DNA from: Anaeromyxobacter sp. PSR-1
Lineage (GTDB): Bacteria; Myxococcota; Myxococcia; Myxococcales; Anaeromyxobacteraceae
NCBI RefSeq assembly: GCF_000964525.1
Contig: NZ_BAZG01000005.1
Location: 1 to 64,000, forward strand
Direction: 5' to 3'
DNA: 64,000 nt
The notes beneath the pieces were generated by a model. That model was not told the DNA's origin, did not search any database, and worked only from the letters and a program-made list of their open reading frames with translations. Within the stretch, counting starts at the first letter, position 1; every line of letters begins with the position of its first letter. Below, in pieces: positions 1 through 6,716 of this stretch. The position numbers and the translations under genes are program-made.

Positions 1-153
1 TCACGCCCTTGTGCGCGTTGCGGACCGAGGCGACCGTCGACCCCGGGGAACCCGAGCCACATGAGCGCGCCGCCCACCACCACCGCTCCGGACGCCCCTG
101 CATCGGCGGCGAGGTGCAGGAGCGCGCTCCGGACACCGATCTCCCGCGACGGA
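1..153 (-). pseudogene. Fused remnant of a CDF transporter gene and a TauE/SafE permease gene
   Basis: Read on the minus strand from about 150 down to 40, the translation contains SALLHLAADAGASGA and GALMWLGFPGVD. This closely matches the middle of the intact cation diffusion facilitator at 38124-39044 (SALLHLIADAGASGA, GALMWLGVPGVD). Below about position 38 the reading changes frame and becomes TVASVRNAHKG, matching TVASVRNARRG-like sequence of the TauE/SafE protein at 37381-38127. In the intact locus these two genes lie in the same order and strand. The simplest reading is a second copy of that pair that suffered an internal deletion fusing the two. It may continue beyond the left edge of the window. 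The homology is from direct comparison within the window; the deletion is inferred. Confidence 0.55.
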
Positions 154-171
154 CTTGGCGGGATGGCCAAG
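154..171. promoter_or_regulatory. Putative ArsR-type operator CTTGGC-N6-GCCAAG (site 1)
   Basis: Perfect inverted repeat with arms CTTGGC and GCCAAG and spacer GGGATG, 82 bp before the start of the secreted protein at 253. The same dyad with the same 6-bp spacer recurs at 1242, 3372, 60027, 60174 and 60251. Assignment to an ArsR-family regulator is inferred from the copy that abuts the arsR-like start at 60025. Confidence 0.5.
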
Positions 172-252
172 CAGGGTCGGGTCTCAAGCAAGAGGGAAGG
201 AGCGGCCAGCGCGCGGTGCCAGCTTGGCAGATGACGCTGCAGGTGGTGCTCG

Positions 253-696
253 GTGAAGCCTTCCGGCTATCCTCGTGTCATGTTCCCGGCACTGTTCATG
301 GCTCTCGTTGTCCTGGCCACGCCTCTCGATGCAGACGAGTACGCGGTTGGCCTGGCGAGCAAGGCGCCGTACGCGGCCGGCATGAAGGGCGCGGTCACGT
401 TAACGGTCACCGCATACAAGGGCTACCACGTGAACCCCGAGTACCCGGTGACGTTCAAGCCCGACGGCGCAGAGGCACTCAAGTTTGCAGGAGTGCGCCT
501 GAAACTGACCGCCGGCAAGAAGACGCTCTGCGAGGACGACTCCAACGACGCCTGCGCAGCGGACTTCGCCGTGGAGTTCGTTCCCGAGAAGAAGGGGCCA
601 GCGAAGTTCGCCGGGACGTTCTCCTTCAGCGTCTGCACCGCGAAGAGGTGCCTGATCAAGAATGTGCCCCTCGCGCTGGCGATTATGGTCGAGTGA
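253..696 (+). CDS. Small secreted protein resembling the DsbD N-terminal (disulfide corrector) domain
   Basis: 147 residues from a GTG start preceded by AGGTGG six bases upstream; an in-frame ATG at 280 gives a 138-residue form whose N-terminus is a cleaner signal peptide (hydrophobic stretch, then a DADE junction). The mature part looks like a beta-sandwich with HVNPEYP near residue 60 and a paired-cysteine segment FSVCTAKRC near the C-terminus. This resembles the DsbD alpha domain, where a comparable cysteine pair accepts electrons from the membrane domain. No membrane or thioredoxin domain follows, so it would be a stand-alone periplasmic thiol carrier. An upstream CTTGGC-N6-GCCAAG dyad links it to the thioredoxin operons. 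Family assignment is by pattern only. Confidence 0.6.
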   Translation: MKPSGYPRVMFPALFMALVVLATPLDADEYAVGLASKAPYAAGMKGAVTLTVTAYKGYHVNPEYPVTFKPDGAEALKFAGVRLKLTAGKKTLCEDDSNDACAADFAVEFVPEKKGPAKFAGTFSFSVCTAKRCLIKNVPLALAIMVE

Positions 697-1241
697 GCCT
701 GATCGTCGGCCGCCGAGGCGAACTCAACGAAGCTCGAGCGCGACGATTCCGTGCGCCGACCACAAGGTAACCGTGGTTATGGAGCTTCCATAGGAGTTGA
801 AGGGGGAAGTGCAGGCTTGGTTAAGAGCCTCTGCGTCCGCCTCGCTCGTTTGGGCAACCAACCGAAACCTCAACAGAGTGCCCAACTGTGTGGATCTCTG
901 GAGAGCCGGGAATGCGCACGCGATCCGGTCAGAATGGGGAGCCGAACGAGCTCGCCGGCAATTTGTTTGCCGCCGGCGATGACGAAATCTTAGGAGTGCG
1001 CCGGCGCGTTTGACCGTTCGGGGGGCTGCTTCGTCCGCATGCCGCGCCTCCTCCTGCTCTTGCCGGTCGGCGAGTAGATCGCCTCCTTGGGCATACTTGG
1101 CAGGCTGCACGTTCGCCGAGGTTCGAATGCGGCGGCTTCGTGTGTTCACGGTTCGGCCTGAGCCGGTCACTCGCGCCGGCGCGGTCGGATGAGTCTCCTC
1201 CGAGGGGGCGTGGTCGTCTGCCGCAGCGGGCCGGGTGAAGG
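697..1241. other. 545-bp gap with no recognisable gene
   Basis: No reading frame here resembles a protein family I know. It holds a MerR-like dyad at 778-792 and an inverted repeat GCCGGC-N12-GCCGGC near 955-978. The segment looks less GC-rich than its neighbours, which would fit a recombination scar. Confidence 0.4.
778..792. promoter_or_regulatory. Candidate orphan MerR-type operator
   Basis: TATGGA-GCT-TCCATA is a perfect dyad. On the minus strand it is preceded by TTCAACTCC and followed by a GGTTACC segment, a layout reminiscent of MerR-family promoters in which the dyad fills a long spacer between -35 and -10. No gene suitable for such a promoter follows on that strand, so it may be left over from a lost resistance gene. 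This is a pattern match only. Confidence 0.25.
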
Positions 1242-1261
1242 AGTTGGCTAAAATGCCAACT
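1242..1261. promoter_or_regulatory. Putative ArsR-type operator (site 2)
   Basis: AGTTGGC-TAAAAT-GCCAACT, a perfect 7-bp-arm dyad with the same 6-bp spacer as site 1. It lies 45 bp before the ATG at 1307 and so sits in the likely promoter of the HdrA-like/ferredoxin pair. Confidence 0.5.
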
Positions 1262-1306
1262 AGAGCCTCGCGTCGATGGCGACTGCCGCGAGGACAGGAG
1301 GACGTC

Positions 1307-1708
1307 ATGAGCGACACCGGACCGCTTCCCGCGAAGGCGAAGGCCGTCCTCTTCTGCACGTGCTCGGGCTCGTGTCCGAGCATGGAGAAGGTGGACTTCT
1401 GGTCGCTCGCCGAGCGCGTGCGTCTGGAGCTCGGGGAGGGGATAGAGTACATGGCGCTGCATCCGCGCCTGTGCGAAGAGGACGGCGAGCGGCTCATGGC
1501 CCGGGTGCTCCGGCCCGACCTCACCGTCGTCACCCCAGCGTGCGCGGAGAAGCGTCAGGAGAAGCTGCTTCGGGACGGATTCGCTCGCGCCGGCGTGCCG
1601 ATGGATCGCGAGCACTGGATCCCGATCAGCATGGCGCAGGAGGACACCGACGCGGTCTTCGCGAAGATTCGCGCCGCGGTGGATCGGCCCGATCCCGTCG
1701 CGGGTTGA
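1307..1708 (+). CDS. HdrA N-terminal-domain-like small protein
   Basis: 133 residues from the ATG at 1307, chosen because an AGGAGG ribosome site lies just before it; a longer in-frame form from 1235 has no such site. [16 protein letters not shown] at the N-terminus, then HPRLCEEDG and VTPACAEK, resemble the N-terminal domain of heterodisulfide reductase HdrA, which carries conserved cysteines before the flavin domain. The flavin-binding and ferredoxin domains of full HdrA are absent. The ferredoxin gene starts 8 bp downstream, so the two are probably co-transcribed and could form a small electron-transfer module. The upstream dyad suggests the same control as the thiol-redox genes. The reaction is unknown. 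Confidence 0.6.
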   Translation: MSDTGPLPAKAKAVLFCTCSGSCPSMEKVDFWSLAERVRLELGEGIEYMALHPRLCEEDGERLMARVLRPDLTVVTPACAEKRQEKLLRDGFARAGVPMDREHWIPISMAQEDTDAVFAKIRAAVDRPDPVAG

Positions 1709-1716
1709 GGTGTCCC

Positions 1717-2010
1717 ATGGTCCAGCTCCGAACGTTCATGGGAATCCCGAGGGAGCGCATCCCTTGGGCGCCGACCGTAAATGTCGAGCGCTGCAGCGGA
1801 TGCGGCGCGTGCCTCGACGAGTGCCCAAACGGCGTCTACGCGCTGGACGAGCAGGAGGGGGTCGCGCGGGTGGTCGCGCCGGATCGGTGCGTCGTCCTGT
1901 GCGACAAGTGCGCGCCCGCGTGCCCGGGCGACGCCATCTCGTTCCCGGACAAGGACGCCACGAAACGGCTCCTGCGCGAGCTCGCCTCGCACGCACTCGC
2001 TTCAGATTGA
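1717..2010 (+). CDS. Dicluster 4Fe-4S ferredoxin
   Basis: 97 residues, ATG preceded by GAGGTG, beginning 8 bp after the HdrA-like gene. Two cluster motifs are visible: [14 protein letters not shown] and a second with [15 protein letters not shown]. The first is a regular CxxCxxCxxxCP; the second has an unusual CxxxCxxCxxxCP arrangement. It is cytoplasmic, with no signal sequence. As the partner of the HdrA-like protein it probably ferries low-potential electrons. Its 3' end stops just before the broken crp gene on the other strand. Confidence 0.8.
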   Translation: MVQLRTFMGIPRERIPWAPTVNVERCSGCGACLDECPNGVYALDEQEGVARVVAPDRCVVLCDKCAPACPGDAISFPDKDATKRLLRELASHALASD

Positions 2011-2023
2011 AGCCGGAGGTCCG

Positions 2024-2515
2024 TCAGAGCCCGATCCTCGAGCGCTCGGCAGCCCCGCGCTGGGCGGCAGGATCGAGGATCTGATGGCGGCGCGGCCCGA
2101 GCCGGTGGATGACGCCCTCTTTCACGAGCGCTGGCGGCCCGGGAGAAGCTCTCGGGCGCCACCCCCACGGCGGCGGCGAGCTCGCGCGACGGGCGCTCCG
2201 TGAGGCCTTGATCGCATCGAGCGCGCGTCGACCCGGAGGAGGCCCAGGAGGGCGAGGGGCGAGGGGCGAGGAAGGGCATGAAGCCGAACGTGTCGCTGGC
2301 CGAACAGGTAGAGCGTCACGCCCTCGCCTTCCGGGAGGACGCGATGAATCTTGATGCGCCCGGTCTCGATGGAGACGAGCATCGCCGCGTCGTCGCCCCG
2401 CGCCACACAGGTCGCCCGCGGCGAACGTGCGCCGCCGCAGGAACGGACCGAGGAACGCGCGCACGCGCTCACCGAGCTCCCGGCAGGCGTCCGCTCCAGG
2501 CGCATTCGCCGTCAC
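2024..2515 (-). pseudogene. Broken Crp/Fnr-family regulator
   Basis: Three reading frames on the minus strand carry consecutive pieces of one protein: RAFLGPFLRRRTFAAGDL, then VSIETGRIKIHRVLPEGEG with TLYLFG, then GVAPESFSRA, then EGVIHRLGPRRHQILDPAA. All align in order with the intact 223-residue regulator at 52673-53344 (IESGRVKIYRVLP, VAPESFSRA, HRLGPRRYQVLDPAA). The stretch is 492 bp against 672 bp for the intact gene, so about 180 bp of the effector-domain end and linker are missing, plus frameshifts. The original start was probably the GTG at 2515, overlapping the stop of the thioredoxin-VKOR gene, so the two once formed an operon. Confidence 0.75.
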
Positions 2516-3348
2516 CACGGCCCCTTCCAGTACGGCGGGTACAGGAGCGCCAGGGCGGCCGCGACCCCCGCGACCCCGAGGAGCGCCGTCGCCGCGTGCG
2601 CCGGGCGGCGGCGCATCGCGGCGAGATCCGCAGCGAGGCACGGGCCGAACCCCCCGCCGGACGAGGTCGCGCGCCAGGCGAGCCCGGCGATGGCCACGTT
2701 CGCCGCCCAGCACCCGGCGCACACGATGCAGAACGCGCCGATGCGGACCTCGCTGAGCCACGCCAGCCAGCCCGACGCGACGACGCCCGCCCCCGCCGCC
2801 ACCGCGAGGAGGCCGGCGGGCCAGCGCGGGTGTGGGCGCGCCCGGCGAAGCCCCGACCCGGCGAGCAGCCCCATCGCGACGTAGACGAGGACGCCCCACG
2901 CGGCGATCGGCGCGCCGAGGAGGATGGAATGCGGGCTGAGGGCCACCGCGTCGCAGTCGATCTCGGCGTTCACCGCGCAGAAGCTCCCGGCGGCGCCGGT
3001 GTTCGCGCGGACGTGCAGGACCGCGAGGAGGACGGAGAGGACGAGCCCCGCCGCGCAAGCCGCGACGAGCCCCGTGAGCGAGCGCGTCGGGCTCGGCGCC
3101 GGGTCGACCGGCGCCGCGGGGCGTAGCCACGACGCGATCTCGCGCGCGGTCGGGACCCGTCCGGCGGACCGCAGCACGCCGTCCACGAACACGGCCGGCG
3201 TCGAGGCGATGCGGAACGGGATGAGCTCCGCGACGTCGCTCGTCCGCGAGGCGCTCGCCGTCACGCCCGCGAGGGCGATCGCCTTCTCGGCCTCCTCGAG
3301 CGCGCGCCGGCAACGCGCGCAGCCGGCGCCGACCACCCTGATCTCCAT
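2512..3348 (-). CDS. Thioredoxin-like / VKOR fusion membrane protein
   Basis: 278 residues. Residues 1-75 are a small redox-active disulfide protein 2-type thioredoxin with GCARC and the cis-proline segment STPAVFVDG. The rest is a vitamin K epoxide reductase-like domain with four to five membrane segments: an outer cysteine pair in FCAVNAEIDCDAVALS and the catalytic CIVC in AFCIVCAGCWAANV. VKOR enzymes reoxidise thiol partners using quinone, and fused thioredoxins are usually the partner. Here the thioredoxin is N-terminal and of the short CxxC glutaredoxin-like type, which is unusual. A GGGAGGG ribosome site and the dyad at 3372 lie directly upstream. The orientation of the thioredoxin part relative to the membrane cannot be told. 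Confidence 0.8.
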   Translation of the reverse strand: MEIRVVGAGCARCRRALEEAEKAIALAGVTASASRTSDVAELIPFRIASTPAVFVDGVLRSAGRVPTAREIASWLRPAAPVDPAPSPTRSLTGLVAACAAGLVLSVLLAVLHVRANTGAAGSFCAVNAEIDCDAVALSPHSILLGAPIAAWGVLVYVAMGLLAGSGLRRARPHPRWPAGLLAVAAGAGVVASGWLAWLSEVRIGAFCIVCAGCWAANVAIAGLAWRATSSGGGFGPCLAADLAAMRRRPAHAATALLGVAGVAAALALLYPPYWKGPW

Positions 3349-3371
3349 CGTCCCTCCCGTGGACCCGGATG

Positions 3372-3389
3372 CTTGGCAGGATGGCCAAA
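3372..3389. promoter_or_regulatory. Putative ArsR-type operator (site 3)
   Basis: CTTGGC-AGGATG-GCCAAA, spacing identical to sites 1 and 2, 24 bp upstream of the start of the thioredoxin-VKOR gene on the minus strand. The spacer AGGATG differs from that of site 1 (GGGATG) by one base. Confidence 0.5.
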
Positions 3390-3409
3390 GCGCCGGTGGC
3401 CGTCAACGC

Positions 3410-3998
3410 GTCACGTCGCCGTCCACCCCCGAGTACGCGCGTGAGCGGGAGAAGCACGCCGATCGCATCGCGAAGGGACTCGAGAACGAGCCCGACCGCA
3501 TTCCCGTCGGCGACATCTGGGACCAGTGGTGGAACCGGGAGGGGCGGCGGCGCCGCGGCTCGTCGACCGAGGACTACCGCGCGTTCCTCGAGAAGCACCT
3601 GGCGCCGCTCCGGTCGTTCCTCCTCACGCCAGCTACGAGCGGCGCGTTCGCCGAGAAGCTCGACGTCCTCGACGAGAAGGAGGACCGGGGCGAGCTCGGC
3701 CCGCAGAGCCTGAACCACCTCCGCGCCGGCGTGTTCCGGATGTTCGAGTGCGCCCGGGACCCGAAGCACCGCCTCTGGGCGACCGAGAACCCGGTCCAGT
3801 GGGTGAAGCGGCGGAAGGTTCCGAAGCGGAAATACGAGACGCTCCGCCGCGAGCAGGTCCGGCCGCTCCTCGCCGCGCTCCCGGCGCCGACCGTCGCGGC
3901 GCCCTGGCGCTGGGCGGCGGCGACGATGCTCTACGCTGGCACGCGGCCGGGCGAGGTCTTTGGGCTGGAAGGAGGACATCGATCTCGAACGCGTTCCA
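3410..3998 (+). pseudogene. Tyrosine recombinase (integrase), N-terminal remnant
   Basis: The translation contains a phage-integrase core-binding domain (SLNHLRAGVFRMFECA, ENPVQWVKRRKVPKRK) followed by the start of the catalytic domain, ATMLYAGTRPGEVFGL, with the first catalytic arginine in TRPGE. After a frame change near 3960 it continues as KEDIDLERVPVDIR and then runs into the 22-bp repeats. No start codon with a proper N-terminal arm is visible, and the HxxR and tyrosine motifs are missing. It is therefore broken at both ends and inactive. It marks a former mobile element next to the arsenic island. Confidence 0.75.
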
Positions 3999-4129
3999 GT
4001 CGACATACGCCTGCGCGCGCGTCGACATACGCCTGCCGCGCGTCGACATACGCCTGCGCGCGCGTCGACATACGCCTGCGCGCGCGCCGACATACGCCTG
4101 CGCGCGCGTCGACATACGCCTGCGCGCGC
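3999..4129. repeat. Six tandem 22-bp repeats inside the broken integrase
   Basis: Units begin at 3999, 4021, 4042, 4064, 4086 and 4108. The unit is GTCGACATACGCCTGC followed by GCGCGC; unit 2 has lost one base (21 bp) and unit 5 has GCCGAC instead of GTCGAC. There are no spacers, so this is a minisatellite and not a CRISPR array. The first unit falls within integrase coding sequence, so the array probably grew by slippage from it. GTCGAC and GCGCGC are each palindromic. Confidence 0.9.
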
Positions 4130-4350
4130 GCCGGCGCGACGGCACGAGTGGTCGTAGCCGACGACGTCGCCGATGGCGCAGAGGGCACGGCGGAGGTGGT
4201 CGACGAGCCGGAAGCGGGTCCGCGGGTCGTACGGCTTGCCGTCAGGCCGTGGGAACACGAGGTGGCTCGTGGACGCACGCATCGCATCCTCGAGAAAGGC
4301 GCGCAGCTCGGACACGTGATGCGCCGTCCGGTTGTCGGAGAGCGGGTGCT
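4130..4350 (-). pseudogene. Tyrosine recombinase catalytic-domain fragment, inverted
   Basis: On the minus strand the frame reads TPKHPLSDNRTAHHVSEL, then HLVFPRPDGKPYD, then DHLRRALCAIGDVVGYDHSC and RRAGA, ending exactly at the 22-bp array. This is the part of an integrase catalytic domain that should follow the plus-strand fragment ending in KEDIDLER. The two halves therefore face each other with the repeat array between them, as expected if the 3' part was inverted. The C-terminal HxxR and tyrosine are again missing. Confidence 0.65.
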
Positions 4351-4438
4351 TCGGAGTATGCCGAGCCTGCGGTCGTGCCAGACCACTTCGACCGGCACGT
4401 TCAGCAGTTGCGCAGCGGCCCTGAAGGTCCACTGGCGT

Positions 4439-4688
4439 TCATGGAGAGGAGTCGGGATAGTCCCGCTCCAGATCCTGCATGACGCCGAGCATTACCCGGC
4501 ATGGTGCGCAGGTCGTTGTGCCCAGGTCGACGAATCGGGGCACCGCTGCTCCGGTCTCCGAAAGACGAGTCCTCGACTGCGGCGGTTGCGCTGCCGCTGT
4601 GCTCGGCGCCCCGTTCGACTTCATACAGCGGAATCGCGACGATCCCGGCGGCGATGATGAGCGAGGCCACGAGGGTGGGTGTCTTCAC
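4439..4688 (-). pseudogene. Periplasmic thioredoxin, frameshifted and truncated
   Basis: Starts at a GTG at 4688 that overlaps the stop of the upstream thioredoxin (GTGA). The first frame gives a signal anchor, KTPTLVASLIIAAGIVA; a second frame continues with VPRFVDLGTTTCAPCRVM and LERDYPD. This matches the intact lipoprotein thioredoxin at 60328 (PRLVDLGAGKCIPCKAM, LRADYSG). A frameshift lies near 4570-4600, and the cis-proline half of the fold is missing where integrase sequence begins. This gene and its neighbour look like an eroded copy of the 60.3-62.9 kb cluster. Confidence 0.7.
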
Positions 4689-4940
4689 TTGCTGGTCTCC
4701 GCGCGGGAAGCGCCGAGGATCGCCTTGATTGCGTCCACGCCGAGCACCCGGCCGACGGACTTGATCTCGCCATTGACCATCAAGGTGGGTGTGCCCGTGA
4801 TGCCAGCCTCGAGCATCTTCTGAACTCTCGTCACCTGCTCCACCTGAAGGTCGAGATGGAGCTCGGCGACCGCGGTCTCGACGTTGCGCAACATCGTTTT
4901 GCAGGGTGCGCACCCTGAGCCAAAGACATGCTTAGCATGC
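4685..4940 (-). pseudogene. Small redox-active disulfide protein 2 (thioredoxin-like), 5' frameshift
   Basis: The first in-frame ATG, at 4894, gives 69 residues with TGTPTLMVNGEIKSVGRVLG, matching the intact homologue at 62685 (STPALVVDGTVKSLGRVLT). The active site lies upstream of that ATG in the same frame, as FGSGCAPCKT at about 4897-4926, but that frame has no start codon. The likely start, at ATG codons around 4934-4943, is in another frame, so a one-base shift near 4925 separates start from active site. The protein is probably not made in functional form, unless a non-standard start is used. Confidence 0.6.
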
Positions 4941-5088
4941 GCATCTTTCTGGACTCGTGATGGGCGAACTGGCCGGTGAGTCGTTGCGCGACTCCGTCGT
5001 TATCTTCCTCGGTGGTGGTCTCGACGGTTGTTCGCACCGCACGCCGAGCGTGCGACGGCATGGCTCGCGCAGCCGACGAAGACCTGCC

Positions 5089-5697
5089 TCAGCAGCACTT
5101 CCTCGGCTGCGAGAGCGACACCGGCGCCGCCTCTGTAGGCGGGCAGCAGCCCTTCGGCGAATCCGGCGTCTCGACCTTCGCTGCCAGGTAACGCTCGGCG
5201 AGCTCGAGCACCGCGCGGGCAGGAGCCTCCTTCACCATCCTGGCGGTGGCAACCGCCTGCGCCATGTCGTCCTTCGACACGCCGAGCTTGCGAGCCTTGT
5301 CGTAGTGGAAGCGGAAACAGGGCTCGCAGTTGGACGCGATGGCGGCGCCGATCGCGACCAGCTCCTGGACGGCCTCGGTGTAGAGGCTCTTCGGTGTGGC
5401 GACCCCGACGATCTCGGCGAGCACCTCCCGCCCCGGGTAGCTGCCCTGCGCGATGATTGCCCAGTCCAGCAGCAGGAGCGGGAGCGCGTCGTCACGGCTG
5501 CGGATGGCCTGCGTGACCACGGGGTTGCCGACGAACGCGGCCGGGTCCTGGGACAGGTTGAACCGCTCCACCCTCACGCCGTGCTGCTTGAGCCACTCGA
5601 GGTCGGCGGCGAACCGGACCAGCGCGGGGTCGACTGCGGGGCCGCAGACGCCGGTGGAGCAGCACATCGGGGGATCGAACACCTGGATGGTGGGCAT
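5089..5697 (-). CDS. arsD: ArsD fused to an AhpD/CMD-like domain
   Basis: 202 residues. Residues 1-100 are ArsD, the arsenite metallochaperone and weak repressor: IQVFDPPMCCSTGVCGP carries the characteristic CC plus C, followed by FNLSQDPAAFV and LLLLDWAIIAQGSYP. Residues 105-175 resemble an AhpD/carboxymuconolactone decarboxylase domain with ELVAIGAAIASNCEPCFRFH, the CxxC-xxH catalytic motif of AhpD. The tail adds two more CC pairs (GCCPP, RKCC). No ArsA ATPase is present in the window, so the classical ArsD-to-ArsA transfer is not available here; the fused thiol domain may be the arsenite acceptor or reductant. It starts 20 bp after the upstream arsC stop. Confidence 0.85.
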   Translation of the reverse strand: MPTIQVFDPPMCCSTGVCGPAVDPALVRFAADLEWLKQHGVRVERFNLSQDPAAFVGNPVVTQAIRSRDDALPLLLLDWAIIAQGSYPGREVLAEIVGVATPKSLYTEAVQELVAIGAAIASNCEPCFRFHYDKARKLGVSKDDMAQAVATARMVKEAPARAVLELAERYLAAKVETPDSPKGCCPPTEAAPVSLSQPRKCC

Positions 5698-5717
5698 GAA
5701 ACGTGCTCCTTTAGGTC

Positions 5718-6212
5718 TTACGACCTTCCGATGATGCTCACCCGATCAACCAAAGAGAGTCGGTCGAGCTTCTCGAGGGGGAGGGCTAGGAATAGTTCGA
5801 TGCGGCGCGAGAGGCTCGACAGCGCGATCCTAAATGCTCTTTGGCGTGCAGCTTCACTGGTCACGACTGCGGCAGGATCCTCGATGCCCCACAGTGCCGT
5901 GATCGGATGACCGGACCACGTGGGGCACGCCTCTCCAGCAGCCTTGTCGCAGACAATGAAGACGAAGTGCAGCTCCGGCGCTCCAGGAGCCGCGAACTCG
6001 TCCCACCCCTTGCTCCGCAGCCCGTCAAGTGGGAGCTTCAGCTGCCGAAGTTCCTCCAACGCAAGAGGGTCCACGGCGCCCTTCGGATGACTGCCTGCGG
6101 AATACGCCCTAAAGCGGCCGCGCCCGAGGTGGTTCAAGATGGCTTCCGCCATGATGCTCCTGGCTGAATTGCCGGTGCAGAGGAAGAGGACGTTGTATGT
6201 GGGTTCTGTCAA
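5718..6212 (-). CDS. arsC: Arsenate reductase, low-molecular-weight phosphatase type (copy 1)
   Basis: 164 residues from a TTG start with GAGGGG seven bases upstream. The phosphatase loop VLFLCTGNSARS has the nucleophilic cysteine in CxxNxxRS. KGWDEF and FVFIVCDKAAGEACPTW supply the resolving cysteines of thioredoxin-coupled ArsC. It converts arsenate to arsenite in the cytoplasm. It lies 12 bp after a second arsC. The C-terminus is about 25 residues longer than the minimal family length. Confidence 0.88.
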   Translation of the reverse strand: MTEPTYNVLFLCTGNSARSIMAEAILNHLGRGRFRAYSAGSHPKGAVDPLALEELRQLKLPLDGLRSKGWDEFAAPGAPELHFVFIVCDKAAGEACPTWSGHPITALWGIEDPAAVVTSEAARQRAFRIALSSLSRRIELFLALPLEKLDRLSLVDRVSIIGRS

Positions 6213-6224
6213 CGGGCCCCTCGA

Positions 6225-6683
6225 TCATCGCTCTGTCTTGAACACCACGGTGAGGCGCCGGCGCAGCTCGTCTCGGACGTCGCGAAATGACTGGAGCTGC
6301 TCCGCCTCGGAGTTGCCGGCGCTCGCAGGGTCTGGCAGACCCCAGTGGATGCGCCGCGCCTTACCGAGGAACACCGGGCAGACCTCCTCAGCGCAGAGCG
6401 TGATCACCGCGTCGACGCCAAGGGGCGATATGCTGTCGACGCTCTTCGACTTGTGCGAGCGGATGTCGATCCCGATCTCGTCGAGCGCGCGGATAGCCAG
6501 CGGGTTCACGCGTGATGGCTGGGAGCCCGCCGACGAGACCGTTACGCCTGCGGGTGCGAGTGAACGCGCGATGCCCTCGGCCATCTGGCTCCGCGCAGAG
6601 TTGGCTACGCAGAGGAACAGGATGTGCCGCGGTGCGAGCTTCCGGAGCTCCTCTGCCTCTGACTGCCAGGCACCGATCTTCAC
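6225..6683 (-). CDS. arsC: Arsenate reductase, low-molecular-weight phosphatase type (copy 2)
   Basis: 152 residues from a GTG start with GAGAGGTGA upstream. The loop [18 protein letters not shown] and the segment [13 protein letters not shown] are typical of the thioredoxin-linked ArsC family (Staphylococcus type). It shares little beyond the motifs with copy 1, so the pair is not a recent duplication. It sits between the stress protein and copy 1 in one minus-strand operon. Confidence 0.88.
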   Translation of the reverse strand: MKIGAWQSEAEELRKLAPRHILFLCVANSARSQMAEGIARSLAPAGVTVSSAGSQPSRVNPLAIRALDEIGIDIRSHKSKSVDSISPLGVDAVITLCAEEVCPVFLGKARRIHWGLPDPASAGNSEAEQLQSFRDVRDELRRRLTVVFKTER

Positions 6684-6716
6684 CGGTTCACCTCTCTCGG
6701 GGCATACGCATATCGG

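Noticed and set aside
217-229. TGCCA-GCT-TGGCA dyad as a further operator copy
   Set aside because: The arms point the other way and the spacer is 3 bp instead of 6, so it does not belong to the CTTGGC-N6-GCCAAG set.
3999-4129. CRISPR array
   Set aside because: The 22-bp units are contiguous with no unique spacers and no cas genes nearby; it is a minisatellite.
2024-4432. An 802-residue frame spanning crp, VKOR and integrase regions on the minus strand
   Set aside because: It is a stop-free shadow that happens to include pieces of the crp and integrase remnants. The VKOR-thioredoxin gene occupies another frame in the middle.
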